Source: Pseudomonas viridiflava
GTDB lineage: Bacteria > Pseudomonadota > Gammaproteobacteria > Pseudomonadales > Pseudomonadaceae
Assembly (NCBI RefSeq): GCF_003702045.1
Contig: NZ_RBTP01000012.1
Location: forward strand, 186,001-250,000
DNA length: 64,000 bases
Reading direction: 5' to 3'
The notes beneath the pieces are model-generated. The model was not told the DNA's origin. It ran no database searches and worked only from the letters and a program-made list of their open reading frames with translations. Shown piece after piece: positions 8,748 through 16,946 of this stretch (positions are counted from its first letter, which is position 1; every line of letters starts with the position of its first letter). A program made the position numbers and the translations under genes.

Positions 8748-9101
8748 TTGGGAAAATTGACCACACACGTACTGGACGCCGCGCATGGCTGCCCAGGTGC
8801 CGCCATCGTTATCGAGCTGTACCGGGTTGAAGGCGAGCAACTGCGCAAGGTTGCAAGCACTGTCACCAATGACGATGGCCGCTGCGACGCGCCCTTGTTG
8901 CAGGGCGACGATTACCGATCCGGCGTCTACCAATTGCATTTCCATGCAGGCGATTATTACCGGGCGCGAGGTGTGGCGCTGAACGAACCGGCTTTTCTCG
9001 ATGTGGTGGTACTGCGCTTCGGCATTGACGCAGGTCAGGCCCACTTCCATGTCCCGCTGTTAATCTCGCCCTACAGCTACTCGACCTACCGGGGCAGCTG
9101 A
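8748..9101 (+). CDS. uraH: 5-Hydroxyisourate hydrolase
   Basis: A 117-residue transthyretin-related protein that hydrolyses 5-hydroxyisourate, the PuuD product, to OHCU. The N-terminal [15 protein letters not shown] and the C-terminal YSYSTYRGS are the two signature motifs, the last four residues YRGS being diagnostic of the enzyme rather than transthyretin. The start is a TTG at 8748, supported by AAGGAG at 8735-8740 with a 7-base gap. No ATG is available near the family N-terminus. No signal peptide, so cytoplasmic. Divergent from puuE and followed by a terminator. Confidence 0.95.
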   Translation: MGKLTTHVLDAAHGCPGAAIVIELYRVEGEQLRKVASTVTNDDGRCDAPLLQGDDYRSGVYQLHFHAGDYYRARGVALNEPAFLDVVVLRFGIDAGQAHFHVPLLISPYSYSTYRGS

Positions 9102-9110
9102 TACTCGCTT

Positions 9111-9136
9111 GCCCGCGCACACTGCGGGCTTTTTTT
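9111..9136 (+). terminator. Intrinsic terminator after uraH
   Basis: GCCCGC (9111-9116) pairs with GCGGGC (9124-9129), loop of seven, followed directly by seven T residues. It ends the uraH transcript, so the downstream GntR gene needs its own promoter. Confidence 0.8.
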
Positions 9137-9143
9137 CGGACGC

Positions 9144-9175
9144 TGTTCAGGTGTTCAGGTGTTCAGGTGTTCAGG
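9144..9175 (+). repeat. Tandem 8-bp repeat, four copies
   Basis: TGTTCAGG repeated exactly four times without interruption, followed by a partial TG. It sits between the uraH terminator and the GntR operator candidate. A short tandem array like this may vary in copy number by slippage. Confidence 0.9.
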
Positions 9176-9209
9176 TGCGCAGGCGCGAGTGAGCCATTCC
9201 GGTTTGGCC

Positions 9210-9219
9210 CTGTGTACAA
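9210..9219 (+). promoter_or_regulatory. Operator candidate before the ureide GntR gene
   Basis: CTGTGTACAA, eight of ten positions identical to TTGTATACAA at 8430-8439, 44 bp before the start codon of the regulator gene. This position fits autoregulation. Confidence 0.5.
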
Positions 9220-9262
9220 TGCGCGCGTCGCAACGCCGTTATCCACCTGCGCCCGAGTGCTC

Positions 9263-10015
9263 ATGAACGATCAGTCCCTGCCCCTCAAGAAACCGACGCG
9301 ACCTGCCAAAGCCAGCGTTAGCCTGACCCAGGACGACATCGTCTATGCGCATATTTTCGACGCCATCCTTGAGCAGCGTCTGGCACCGGGCACCAAGCTG
9401 AGTGAAGAGGCATTGGGGGACATCTTTGGTGTGAGTCGCACCATCATTCGTCGCGCGCTGTCGCGTCTGGGGCATGAGGGGGTTGTGCTGTTGCGGCCCA
9501 ATCGGGGCGCAGTGGTCGCAAGTCCCAGTGTCGAGGAAGCCCGGCAGGTGTTCTTCGCCCGACGCATGGTGGAAAAGGCCATCACCGAGCTGGCTGTCGA
9601 GCACGCCAGTGCCGCACAACTCGCTCAGTTGCGCCAGATGGTGAGCGAGGAGCGCGACAGTTTTTCCCGTGGAGATCGAGGTGCAGGCATTCGCCTGTCC
9701 GGCGAGTTCCACCTGCAGTTGGCGGTCGCGGCCAAAAACGCACCGCTGATCAGCTTCCAGCGCAGCCTGGTGTCCCAAACGTCATTGATCATTGCCCAGT
9801 ACGAAACCGGCAACCGCACGCACTGTTCCTACGACGAGCACAACCAGTTGATCGACGCCATCGAGGCCCGGGATGCGGTGCTGGCGGTCGAGCTGATGAT
9901 GCATCACATGGATCACATCGACAGCAAGCTCAACCTGGATGAAGACGCGGGTTCGGATGATCTGCAAGCGGTGTTCTCGCACCTGCTGGCCAAGAAGAAG
10001 CCCAAGACACACTGA
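9263..10015 (+). CDS. GntR family regulator, FadR/FCD type, of the ureide locus
   Basis: A 250-residue regulator. Residues about 20-90 are the GntR winged helix (AHIFDAILEQRLAPGTKLSEEALGDIFGVSRTIIRRALSRL), and residues about 100-240 are the all-helical FCD ligand domain with candidate metal-binding residues in FHLQLAVAAKNAPL and the closing histidines of HHMDHIDSK. I use the ATG at 9263. The frame is open further upstream but overlaps the promoter. It lies next to uraH and the ureide operon and has operator-like palindromes before itself and before puuE, so control of ureide catabolism by a purine-derived ligand is likely though not shown. Confidence 0.88.
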   Translation: MNDQSLPLKKPTRPAKASVSLTQDDIVYAHIFDAILEQRLAPGTKLSEEALGDIFGVSRTIIRRALSRLGHEGVVLLRPNRGAVVASPSVEEARQVFFARRMVEKAITELAVEHASAAQLAQLRQMVSEERDSFSRGDRGAGIRLSGEFHLQLAVAAKNAPLISFQRSLVSQTSLIIAQYETGNRTHCSYDEHNQLIDAIEARDAVLAVELMMHHMDHIDSKLNLDEDAGSDDLQAVFSHLLAKKKPKTH

Positions 10016-10022
10016 CGCGCAA

Positions 10023-11249
10023 TCAGCCTGCCTGCTGCTGCCTCAAGGCCTGCGCCTGACGGTACAGATAAACGCTCAGGCCCAATCCGCTCAGCGACGC
10101 GAGGGCGGCGAACAGGAAGATCGATACAAAGCCGAAACCGGCGGCAATCGCTCCGGCTAGCGGTCCTGTGATGCCCAGCGACAGGTCGATGAACAGCGAA
10201 TAGGCACCCACTGCCGCGCCTCGGCTTGAAGCCGGAACCAGATTGACGGCTTCCACGCCCAGCGCCGGAAATACCAGCGAAAAGCCAAAACCTGTCAGTG
10301 CCGCACCCGCCAGCGCCAAGCCCGGCGTGGGTGCCATCCACAGGAACAGCAGGCCCAGTGTCTCGACCGACAGGCAGGCGATTGCCACTCGAAAGCCGCC
10401 CAGACGATTGATCAGGTTGCCGAACAGCAAGCGTGCCGTGATGAAGCTGGCACCGAATAGGGTCAGGCACAGGGCAGCGTTCGGCCAGTGATTGCTGGCG
10501 TAATACAGGGTAATGAAGGTCGCGATGGTGCCGAAGCCGATACCGCCCAGCGCCAAACCCATGCCGTGGGGAAAGACGCGTCCCAGCACGTGCATGAACG
10601 GCAAGCGCTCGCCATGAACGATAGGCGCACCCGGTTTCTTCCACGTCAGCAGCAGCCCCGTCGCGCACAGCAGCATGATGCTCACGCCCACCGTCCACAG
10701 GCCCAATTCTTTGACCATCCAGACACCCAGCGGCGCACCGATGGCCAGCGCGCCATAACTGGCGATGCCGTTCCAGGAAATCACCTTGGCGGTGTTCTGT
10801 GCGCCGACCCGGCCGATGCCCCAGCCAATCGAGCCCGAACCCACCAGACTTTCCGCGCTGCCCAGAATCACCCGACCAATCAACAGCACCACCAGGCTCG
10901 CCATCGGCCACGCTTGCAGCCAGACAGGCACCAGCATGAACACACCGCTCAGGCCGCACCCGGTGAGGCCTATCTGCACGGCTTTCTTACTGCCCAGGTT
11001 ATCGATGATACGGCTCGCCCACGGGCGGCTGATCACGGTGGCCAGGTACTGCACGCTGATCACCAGGCCCGCCATTACCGCGCCGAACCCTAGATCGCTG
11101 TGGACATAACCGGGCAGGACGGCGAGGGGGATGCCGATGTTCAAGTAGCCGATGAAGGTGAACATGACGATGGACACCACCGTCAGCGTGATGGCCATCG
11201 GGGTTTGCGGTGCAGCAGTGTGTGTCTCGGGCATGGAGAAGGGTTTCAT
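10023..11249 (-). CDS. MFS transporter, YhhS/YfcJ-like
   Basis: A 408-residue major facilitator with about twelve hydrophobic segments. Family marks are [19 protein letters not shown], the loop 2-3 region [17 protein letters not shown], and [25 protein letters not shown], which resemble the UPF0226 (YhhS/YfcJ) group of drug/sugar efflux proteins. Substrate unknown. It converges with the GntR gene with only 7 bp between stops, so its regulation is probably independent. No strong ribosome-binding site is visible before the ATG at 11249. An internal ATG six codons later is an alternative. Confidence 0.85.
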   Translation of the reverse strand: MKPFSMPETHTAAPQTPMAITLTVVSIVMFTFIGYLNIGIPLAVLPGYVHSDLGFGAVMAGLVISVQYLATVISRPWASRIIDNLGSKKAVQIGLTGCGLSGVFMLVPVWLQAWPMASLVVLLIGRVILGSAESLVGSGSIGWGIGRVGAQNTAKVISWNGIASYGALAIGAPLGVWMVKELGLWTVGVSIMLLCATGLLLTWKKPGAPIVHGERLPFMHVLGRVFPHGMGLALGGIGFGTIATFITLYYASNHWPNAALCLTLFGASFITARLLFGNLINRLGGFRVAIACLSVETLGLLFLWMAPTPGLALAGAALTGFGFSLVFPALGVEAVNLVPASSRGAAVGAYSLFIDLSLGITGPLAGAIAAGFGFVSIFLFAALASLSGLGLSVYLYRQAQALRQQQAG

Positions 11250-11401
11250 TCTGGTAACAAAGTGGACGTGTGACGTTAAGCCTTGCTATGGGACAGCGTG
11301 CAGGAAAAAATCCTTAGCAAGCTCTCGATCTGGTCATCATACGGCGCATCGGGCGATGCTGGTAACAGATTGAAATAAATCTGCGAGAGAAGGGCGGCGA
11401 G

Positions 11402-11581
11402 TCAAGGCTGCGCCGGTGCTACGAGATGGGTCGTGACCAGTGCGGCCAGGGCATTTTCCTGAGTGCTGAAGCGGGCCAGCAGAGCTTGCTGTTTTTCCGG
11501 GCTCAGGCGTGACCAGATTTCGATCATCTTTTCGGCGGTGCCGATCAGTGCGCTGGCTTGGGTTTCGGTGAAATCGTTCAT
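11402..11581 (-). CDS. Small hypothetical protein (59 residues)
   Basis: A 59-residue protein starting MNDFTETQASALIGTAEKM, with two predicted amphipathic helices (TAEKMIEIWSRLSPEKQQALLARF) and no cysteine, signal or membrane segment. A GGAAA-type ribosome-binding site precedes the ATG at 11581. A longer frame to 11635 is open but adds a proline-rich stretch without support. Not recognised as a named family. Next to another small unknown gene on the same strand. Confidence 0.55.
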   Translation of the reverse strand: MNDFTETQASALIGTAEKMIEIWSRLSPEKQQALLARFSTQENALAALVTTHLVAPAQP

Positions 11582-11665
11582 GGGGTTTCCGGTTGTGCTG
11601 GCTGGTTTTCCAGGCGTATTGAAAATCGGCAACACCGTTTTTCGATACGCCTGAAAAAATCGCCG

Positions 11666-11806
11666 TCAGTCTTTGCTTCGGGCTTTTTGGCTGTCTTGAG
11701 CCGAGGGTGCAGCTTTCATTGCGGCAGGTTGACCGAGCTCCTGTTGAGCCAGAGTCGACTGCTGTGGTTCCTGTTGGCCTGGTGGGAAGTTAGGGATTTC
11801 ATGCAT
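11666..11806 (-). CDS. Small hypothetical protein (46 residues)
   Basis: A 46-residue, Gln/Pro/Ala-rich, probably disordered protein starting MHEIPNFPPGQQEPQQ. The ATG at 11806 has a strong GAGGAG ribosome-binding site at 8-base spacing. Another ATG two codons upstream is too close to that site. No known domain and no membrane segment. It is 84 bp upstream of the 59-residue gene on the same strand, so the two may be co-transcribed. Confidence 0.5.
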   Translation of the reverse strand: MHEIPNFPPGQQEPQQSTLAQQELGQPAAMKAAPSAQDSQKARSKD

Positions 11807-12000
11807 CGTCATCGCTCCTCGCAAGGGGTTGCAGATAGAACCGTGCTTTAAAAAAGCCTGCGCAGAATACCCCACTAAAAATGACAATCCCGATATTTTT
11901 TTCAACGAATTGACTGAGTGGCGAAACAAAAAACGGATTTCACTGTCCGGGGCATGCTGGCTGGCGATAGGCCTTTATGGAGTGGCTCAATGCCACTTAT

Positions 12001-12147
12001 GTAGGAGCTGACTCGTCCGCGATAGGCCGGTACGTCCAACGAAGATAGGGTGGCTGAAGTGCTGCATTCGCGGACAAGTCCGCTCCCACGGAACCGGTGT
12101 TTGTTGCTCGGCGGCACTGCGTTGAAGAGGGGGTGGGACCTCCACGT
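12001..12147. repeat. Composite REP repeat, right module present
   Basis: Two facing REP cores (12001-12023 and 12068-12090) are followed by a flanking module at about 12100-12147 with GTTGCTCGGCGGCACTGCG, TTGAAGAG and GACCTCCACG. The module is related to those at 25097-25145 and 33304-33356. The left module seen in those copies is missing. It lies between the small-protein genes and the end of phhC. I see no gene in 11807-12197. Confidence 0.75.
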
Positions 12148-12197
12148 TTTCAGAGACGTCTTGGCCCAACACTGCGCCTGCTGCCAACTACTGCCCT

Positions 12198-13394
12198 TTA
12201 TCCTTTGCACACCGCTGCAATCGCCTGCGCCAGTTGGTCCAGACGGCTGGCATCGATACCGGCCATGTTGGCTCTTCCATCGCTGACCATGTACACGCTC
12301 TGCTCTTCACGCAGCCGTGTCACGTGTTCGCTGTCGATGCCGGTGTAGGAAAACATGCCGCGTTGCCGGGCGATGTGGGCGAATCGGTCACCCAGCCCCA
12401 GAGGTGTCAGGGCTTCGACCAGCCCGTTACGCAGTTGGGCAACCCGTTGACGCATTTCTTCAACTTCGTCGGCCCACAGGCTTTTCAGCTCGGGATCGCC
12501 CAAAATCTCCGCCACCACCGCAGCCCCATGATCCGGTGGGTTCGACCACAGGTTGCGGGCGATGCTCGCCAACTGACTGCGTGCATCCAGCAGTTTCGGT
12601 GCATCATCTGCACAGACGATCAGCGCACCGGTGCGTTCACGGTACAACCCGAAGTTCTTCGAACACGAACTGGTCACCAGCAGTTCTGGCAACGCTTCGG
12701 CAAACAGGCGCACTGCCCAGGCATCTTCTTCCAGACCGTCCCCAAACCCTTGATAGGCGAAGTCGATCAGCGGCAGCAAGTCGCGGCTTTGCACGATTGC
12801 CAGCACTTCTCGCCACTCGTCATGAGACAGGTCAAAGCCGGTCGGGTTATGGCAGCACGCATGCAGCAGCACCACATCGCCCTGCGGAACCTGGCGCAGA
12901 GCGTCCAGCATGCCTTCCACGTTCAGCACGTTGTCGCTGCCCACGTAAGGGTAGTGACCGACCTTGAGGCCTGCATTGTTGAAGATGGTTTCATGCAGCG
13001 GCCAGGTCGGGTCGCTCAGCCAGATGCTCTTGCCAGGCAAGCATTGGGCGATGAACTCCGCCGCCAGCCGCAGTGCACCAGTGCCGCCCGGCGTCTGGGT
13101 CGCGCCTGCACGTTTGGCCTTCAGATGCGATGAATCGCCGCCCAACACCAACTCACTGATCAGCGCACCGAAGCGAGGATCGCCGTGGCTGCCGATATAG
13201 GTCTTGGTCATCTGCCGCTCGACCAGACGTTGCTCGGCGGCCTTCACCGCACGGGGGACAGGCGTCTGGCCCTGCGAATCCTTGTAGACACCCACGCCCA
13301 AATCGAACTTGCCCGGGTGCGTGTCGTTGGCATACGCCTCGATCAGGCCCAGGATCGGATCGCCCGGTACGCGCTGGATGTCCTTGAAATGCAT
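12198..13394 (-). CDS. phhC: Aromatic amino acid aminotransferase PhhC
   Basis: A 398-residue PLP-dependent class I aminotransferase of the aspartate/aromatic group, converting tyrosine or phenylalanine to the keto acids. Landmarks are GVGVYKDSQGQTPVPRAVKAAE, the cofactor region HACCHNPTGFDL, IDFAYQGFGDGLEED and the Schiff-base lysine in SSCSKNFGLYRERTGAL. Third gene of the phhABC operon. Its ATG shares one base with the phhB stop (TAATG), so it is probably translationally coupled. With PhhA it feeds phenylalanine carbon into the homogentisate pathway, which is not in this window. Confidence 0.95.
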   Translation of the reverse strand: MHFKDIQRVPGDPILGLIEAYANDTHPGKFDLGVGVYKDSQGQTPVPRAVKAAEQRLVERQMTKTYIGSHGDPRFGALISELVLGGDSSHLKAKRAGATQTPGGTGALRLAAEFIAQCLPGKSIWLSDPTWPLHETIFNNAGLKVGHYPYVGSDNVLNVEGMLDALRQVPQGDVVLLHACCHNPTGFDLSHDEWREVLAIVQSRDLLPLIDFAYQGFGDGLEEDAWAVRLFAEALPELLVTSSCSKNFGLYRERTGALIVCADDAPKLLDARSQLASIARNLWSNPPDHGAAVVAEILGDPELKSLWADEVEEMRQRVAQLRNGLVEALTPLGLGDRFAHIARQRGMFSYTGIDSEHVTRLREEQSVYMVSDGRANMAGIDASRLDQLAQAIAAVCKG

Positions 13395-13750
13395 TATTTG
13401 CGTCCCTCGGCGTCTTTGGCCACCTCGTCGGTGCGGGCGGCCATGATGAAGTCATTACGGTGCAGCCCTTTGATCGAATGGCTCCACCAGGTCACGGTCA
13501 CTTTGCCCCATTCGGTCAGCAGGCCGGGATGATGGCCCTCGGCCTCGGCGATGTCACCGACCGCGTTGGTAAACGCCAGAGCAAACTTGAAATTCTTGAA
13601 CAGGAAGACTTTTTCCAACTGCATGACGCTGTCGCGTACTTCGATGTTCCAGTCCGGGATCTGCTTGATCAGCGCTGGCAGCTCGGCTTCGCTGACTTGA
13701 GGCGCGTCGGCCCGGCAGGCTTCACAGTGGGCTTGGTTGAGTGTAGTCAT
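13394..13750 (-). CDS. phhB: Pterin-4a-carbinolamine dehydratase
   Basis: A 118-residue PCD/DCoH protein that dehydrates the 4a-carbinolamine released by PhhA and so recycles the pterin cofactor. The active-site histidines are in [17 protein letters not shown] and the later [12 protein letters not shown]. The length is normal for the family. It lies 32 bp after phhA and overlaps phhC by one base in the minus-strand operon. Confidence 0.96.
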   Translation of the reverse strand: MTTLNQAHCEACRADAPQVSEAELPALIKQIPDWNIEVRDSVMQLEKVFLFKNFKFALAFTNAVGDIAEAEGHHPGLLTEWGKVTVTWWSHSIKGLHRNDFIMAARTDEVAKDAEGRK

Positions 13751-13782
13751 GAAAAGGGTTCCTTATGACGCGTGGCTGCCGA

Positions 13783-14580
13783 TCAGGCCGCGTGGTTTTT
13801 GGTTTTAGGCGGAAATTTTGGCGCATGCAGACCCATCTGCATACCGCGCTCGACCAGCCCCATGATGTCTTCCTGCGCCACATCGAACAGGCGCTTGAGG
13901 TCGGGCAGGACAAAATACACCGGTTGCAGGATGTCGATGCGATAAGGCGTGCGCATGGCTTCGAGGGGGTCGAAGGGCTGATGCTCGGGCTCAGACGACA
14001 GGCTGTACACCGCTTCCTTGGGCGAAGACAGAATGCCGCCGCCGTAGATTTTGCGCCCTTGGGGTGTGTCCACCAGACCAAATTCGATGGTCATCCAGTA
14101 CAGCCGGGCCAGATAAACACGCTGTTCCTTGGTCGCGCTCAGGCCCAGCTTGCCGTAAGTGTGGGTAAATTCGGCGAACCAGGGGTTGGTCAGCAACGGG
14201 CAGTGGCCAAATATCTCGTGAAAGATGTCGGGCTCCTGCAGGTAATCCAGTTCTTCCTCAGTGCGGATGAATGTCGCAACGGGAAAGCGCTTGCTGGCCA
14301 GCAGTTCGAAAAAGGTCTGGAACGGAATCAGTGCGGGCACGCGCTCGACCTGCCAGCCGGTGGTTGCCCCCAGTACCTTGTTGATTTCGCCCAGTTGCGG
14401 GATGCGGTCATGGGGCAGGCCCAGTTGCTCGATGCCGTCCAGGTATTCCTGACAGGCACGGCCTTTGATCACTTTCATCTGGCGAGTGATCAGCGTGTTC
14501 CACACCGCGTGTTCGGCGGCCGGGTAATCGATGAAACCCTGTGCGTCGGGCTCACGCGCGACGTAGTGCGTCTGGGCCAT
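13783..14580 (-). CDS. phhA: Phenylalanine 4-monooxygenase
   Basis: A 265-residue pterin-dependent hydroxylase that makes tyrosine from phenylalanine. The non-haem iron ligands are visible: His121 and His126 in HEIFGH and Glu166 in YWMTIEFGL. As in other bacterial enzymes the regulatory ACT domain is absent. I use the ATG at 14580 (MAQTHYVAREP), which has AGGAG at a good distance. The frame is open for 17 more codons without similarity. First gene of phhABC, divergent from phhR with a TyrR-type palindrome in the gap. Confidence 0.96.
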   Translation of the reverse strand: MAQTHYVAREPDAQGFIDYPAAEHAVWNTLITRQMKVIKGRACQEYLDGIEQLGLPHDRIPQLGEINKVLGATTGWQVERVPALIPFQTFFELLASKRFPVATFIRTEEELDYLQEPDIFHEIFGHCPLLTNPWFAEFTHTYGKLGLSATKEQRVYLARLYWMTIEFGLVDTPQGRKIYGGGILSSPKEAVYSLSSEPEHQPFDPLEAMRTPYRIDILQPVYFVLPDLKRLFDVAQEDIMGLVERGMQMGLHAPKFPPKTKNHAA

Positions 14581-14714
14581 GCTGGTCTCCTGAAGAGCGC
14601 TGTTGTTGTTATGCGGCTGCTTTCTAAGCAAAGAGCGATGAGCCAGAAATAGCGCAAATCCTGGGTAACGTCAGCGTCTTACCCTGAACGAGGCTCATCA
14701 TTGATGGTCTTGTG

Positions 14715-14732
14715 CGTAACGAAAACTTTACG
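14715..14732. promoter_or_regulatory. TyrR/PhhR-type box
   Basis: CGTAAC, six bases, TTTACG: the same geometry as the TyrR box TGTAAA-N6-TTTACA, with symmetric arms CGTAA/TTACG. It lies between phhA and phhR, 135 bp from the phhA start and 125 bp from the phhR start, a sensible position for control of both. A looser palindrome GGGTAA-N10-TTACCC at 14663-14684 has different spacing. Confidence 0.6.
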
Positions 14733-14856
14733 ATCGCTTGGTCTGTTCGGTAAATAAAGGCCTCTGGAGCAGGTATTTGCGCTGGGCTGTCACGTATTGT
14801 TGACGCTAGACTTTGTGCAACCACAAAAACATCGACGCCAAGAAGGGCGAGCATCC

Positions 14857-16416
14857 ATGCGCATCAAGGTCCATTGTCAGAATCGCATCGGCATTCTGCG
14901 CGACATACTCGATCTGCTCGTCGCCTACGGGGTGAACGTGGCCAGAGGGGAGGTGGGTGGCGAGCATGGCGATGCGATCTATCTGCACTGCCCAAACCTG
15001 ATCAACATGCAGTTTCAGGCCTTGCGCCCCCGGTTCGAGGCGATTACCGGTGTGTTCGGCGTCAAACGCGTCGGTTTGATGCCCAGCGAACGTCGCCACA
15101 TGGAGCTGAACGCTTTGCTGGGGGCGCTTGAGTTTCCGGTGCTGTCCATCGACATGGCTGGGGCCATCGTGGCTGCCAATCGGGCAGCGGCTCAACTGCT
15201 CGGCGTGCGGGTCGATGAAGTGCCCGGGATTCCACTCTCGCGCTATGCGGAGGATTTCGACCTGCCCGCGTTGGTGCGCGCCAACAAATCACGCATCAAC
15301 GGTCTGCGCATCAAGGTGCGCGGCGATGTGTTCCTCGCCGACATCGCGCCGTTGCAGTCCGAGCATGACGACAGTGAGGCAATGGCGGGCGCGGTATTGA
15401 CGCTGCACCGGGCGGACCGGGTGGGCGAGCGCATTTATCACGTGCGCAAGCAGGAACTGCGCGGCTTCGACAGTATCTTCCAGAGTTCGAAGGTCATGGC
15501 TGCCGTGGTGCGTGAGGCTCGGCGCATGGCGCCGCTGGACGCGCCGCTGTTGATAGAAGGCGAGACAGGAACCGGCAAGGAACTGCTGGCCCGCGCGTGT
15601 CATTTGTCCAGCCCGCGCGGGCAGTCACCGATGATGGCGCTCAACTGCGCGGGGCTTTCGGAATCGATGGCCGAAACCGAACTGTTCGGCTACGACCCCG
15701 GCGCGTTCGAAGGGGCTCGGGTAGAAGGTCGGCTGGGCCTCCTGGAGCTGACCGCAGGCGGTACGCTGTTTCTCGATGGTGTCGGCGAGTTGAGCGCGCG
15801 AATGCAGGCCAAATTGCTGCGATTCATTCAGGATGGCTGCTTTCGCCGCGTCGGCAGTGACGAAGACATGTACCTCGATGTGCGCGTGATGTGTTCAACC
15901 CAGGTCGACCTGTCCGAACTCTGCGCCCAGGGCGTCTTCCGGCAGGACCTTTATCACCGGCTCAATGTGCTCACACTGCACATTCCGCCGTTGCGCGAAT
16001 GTCTGGATGGCCTGACGCCTCTGGTCGAGCACTTTCTCGATCAGGCCAGTCGCCAGATTGGCTGCGCGTTACCCGGTATTGCGCCTGCGGCTTTGAAACG
16101 ACTGAGTCAGTACCACTGGCCGGGCAATGTGCGGCAATTGGAGAACGTGTTGTTCCAAGCTGTCTCGTTGTGCGAAGGCGCTCAGGTTCAGGCCGAGCAT
16201 ATCCGGCTGCCGGATTACGGCGTGCGCCAGACCCTGACCGACGTGTCACTGGACGGCGGGCTTGAGGCCATTGTCGGGCGGTTTGAAAAGTCGGTGCTGG
16301 AGCAACTTTATGCGCACTATCCCAGCAGTCGGCAGTTGGGTAAAAGACTGGGGGTTTCACATACGACCATTGCCAACAAGTTGCGTGAATATGAAGTGGG
16401 CAAACACGTTGAATAA
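14857..16416 (+). CDS. phhR: TyrR-like regulator of aromatic amino acid catabolism PhhR
   Basis: A 519-residue regulator with an N-terminal ACT domain (residues 1-75, MRIKVHCQNRIGILRDILDL), a PAS domain (about 78-190), an AAA+ domain (about 205-430) and a Fis-type helix-turn-helix at the end (SSRQLGKRLGVSHTTIANKL). The Walker A motif GETGTGKE is intact at 235-242. The sigma-54 contact loop reads GAFEGA (282-287) instead of GAFTGA, and the Walker B motif reads LFLDG instead of LFLDE (Gly308). This favours TyrR-like action with sigma-70 and weak ATPase activity over classical sigma-54 activation. Divergent from phhABC, its known target in Pseudomonas. Confidence 0.94.
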   Translation: MRIKVHCQNRIGILRDILDLLVAYGVNVARGEVGGEHGDAIYLHCPNLINMQFQALRPRFEAITGVFGVKRVGLMPSERRHMELNALLGALEFPVLSIDMAGAIVAANRAAAQLLGVRVDEVPGIPLSRYAEDFDLPALVRANKSRINGLRIKVRGDVFLADIAPLQSEHDDSEAMAGAVLTLHRADRVGERIYHVRKQELRGFDSIFQSSKVMAAVVREARRMAPLDAPLLIEGETGTGKELLARACHLSSPRGQSPMMALNCAGLSESMAETELFGYDPGAFEGARVEGRLGLLELTAGGTLFLDGVGELSARMQAKLLRFIQDGCFRRVGSDEDMYLDVRVMCSTQVDLSELCAQGVFRQDLYHRLNVLTLHIPPLRECLDGLTPLVEHFLDQASRQIGCALPGIAPAALKRLSQYHWPGNVRQLENVLFQAVSLCEGAQVQAEHIRLPDYGVRQTLTDVSLDGGLEAIVGRFEKSVLEQLYAHYPSSRQLGKRLGVSHTTIANKLREYEVGKHVE

Positions 16417-16496
16417 CACGGTGAATCTATTAGGAGGCGCCTCGCACGATCCGTCTGCACAACCATCTGCGAGGCGTCGCGCCCATCGAGCGGGTG

Positions 16497-16763
16497 TCAG
16501 CCGTTGCTGCAACCGTTGCCCATCACCTGATAACTCATGATGTGCTGCTTGCCCTGCGAGTCTTCATAAACCATGCGTGCCGGCACGACCTGACAGACGT
16601 CAGGGATCTGACTGGTGGAAATCACTTTGGCGATGTCCAGATGCGTGCCGTAGGTATATTGCTCGATGCGTGCCTGTTGCGCGGCGACCTTGGTTTGCGA
16701 TTCTTCGGCCATTGCCAGAGTACTGAGACCGCAAAGTGCCAGAATCGCGATTGAAGCTTTCAT
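16497..16763 (-). CDS. DUF2790 family small exported protein
   Basis: An 88-residue protein with a signal peptide (MKASIAILALCGLSTLAMA, cleavage after residue 19) and the DUF2790 core YTYGTHLDIAKVISTSQIPDVCQVVPARMVYEDSQG. Two cysteines remain in the mature part (in DVCQVV and GNGCSN) and could form a disulfide in the periplasm. Function unknown. Members are numerous and scattered in Pseudomonas. It is transcribed alone, ending 80 bp from phhR in a convergent arrangement. Confidence 0.85.
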   Translation of the reverse strand: MKASIAILALCGLSTLAMAEESQTKVAAQQARIEQYTYGTHLDIAKVISTSQIPDVCQVVPARMVYEDSQGKQHIMSYQVMGNGCSNG

Positions 16764-16824
16764 TGCTGTTTACCTTCTTGAGTGCGAGCGAATGCGCCTG
16801 ACGAATAATCGAGTTCAGGGGAGC

Positions 16825-16935
16825 ATGGCGATTGAGTTGATTAAAACCGGGCCTGTGTGGGGGCTGCTGGTAGTTGCCAAGTTGGCGGAGTTGATTCTAG
16901 GCTTCTGGTGGCACGACATATATAAAGGCTTTTGA
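16825..16935 (+). CDS. Candidate small membrane protein (36 residues)
   Basis: An ATG at 16825 preceded by AGGGGAG opens a 36-codon frame: MAIELIKTGPVWGLLVVAK, then LAELILGFWWHDIYKGF. The centre is a plausible single transmembrane helix. The stop codon lies inside the loop of an intrinsic terminator, as expected for a compact transcript. Weak points are the very short gap between ribosome-binding site and ATG and the absence of any known homologue. Not recognised as a family. Confidence 0.35.
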   Translation: MAIELIKTGPVWGLLVVAKLAELILGFWWHDIYKGF

Positions 16936-16946
16936 TAAGCCTTTTT
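16924..16946 (+). terminator. Intrinsic terminator upstream of acs
   Basis: AAAGGCTT (16924-16931) and AAGCCTTT (16937-16944) form an 8-bp stem with loop TTGAT, running into a T-tract. On the plus strand this ends a transcript starting within 16764-16900, either the candidate 36-residue gene or an unknown small RNA. The rest of the 345-bp gap up to acs should contain the acs promoter. Confidence 0.7.

Noticed and set aside
14581..14660. Sigma-54 promoter for phhA
   Set aside because: TGGCTC and TTTGC blocks are present upstream of phhA, but the GG to GC distance is 13 instead of 10 bases, so it does not fit.
14663..14684. GGGTAA-N10-TTACCC palindrome as a second PhhR box
   Set aside because: The arm spacing is two bases longer than in TyrR boxes, so I do not list it as a site, only as a neighbour of the better match at 14715.
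16437..16476. CGCCTCGCA/TGCGAGGCG inverted repeat after phhR as a terminator
   Set aside because: The stem is perfect, but the loop is long (21 bases) and there is no T-tract on either side, so termination is not supported.
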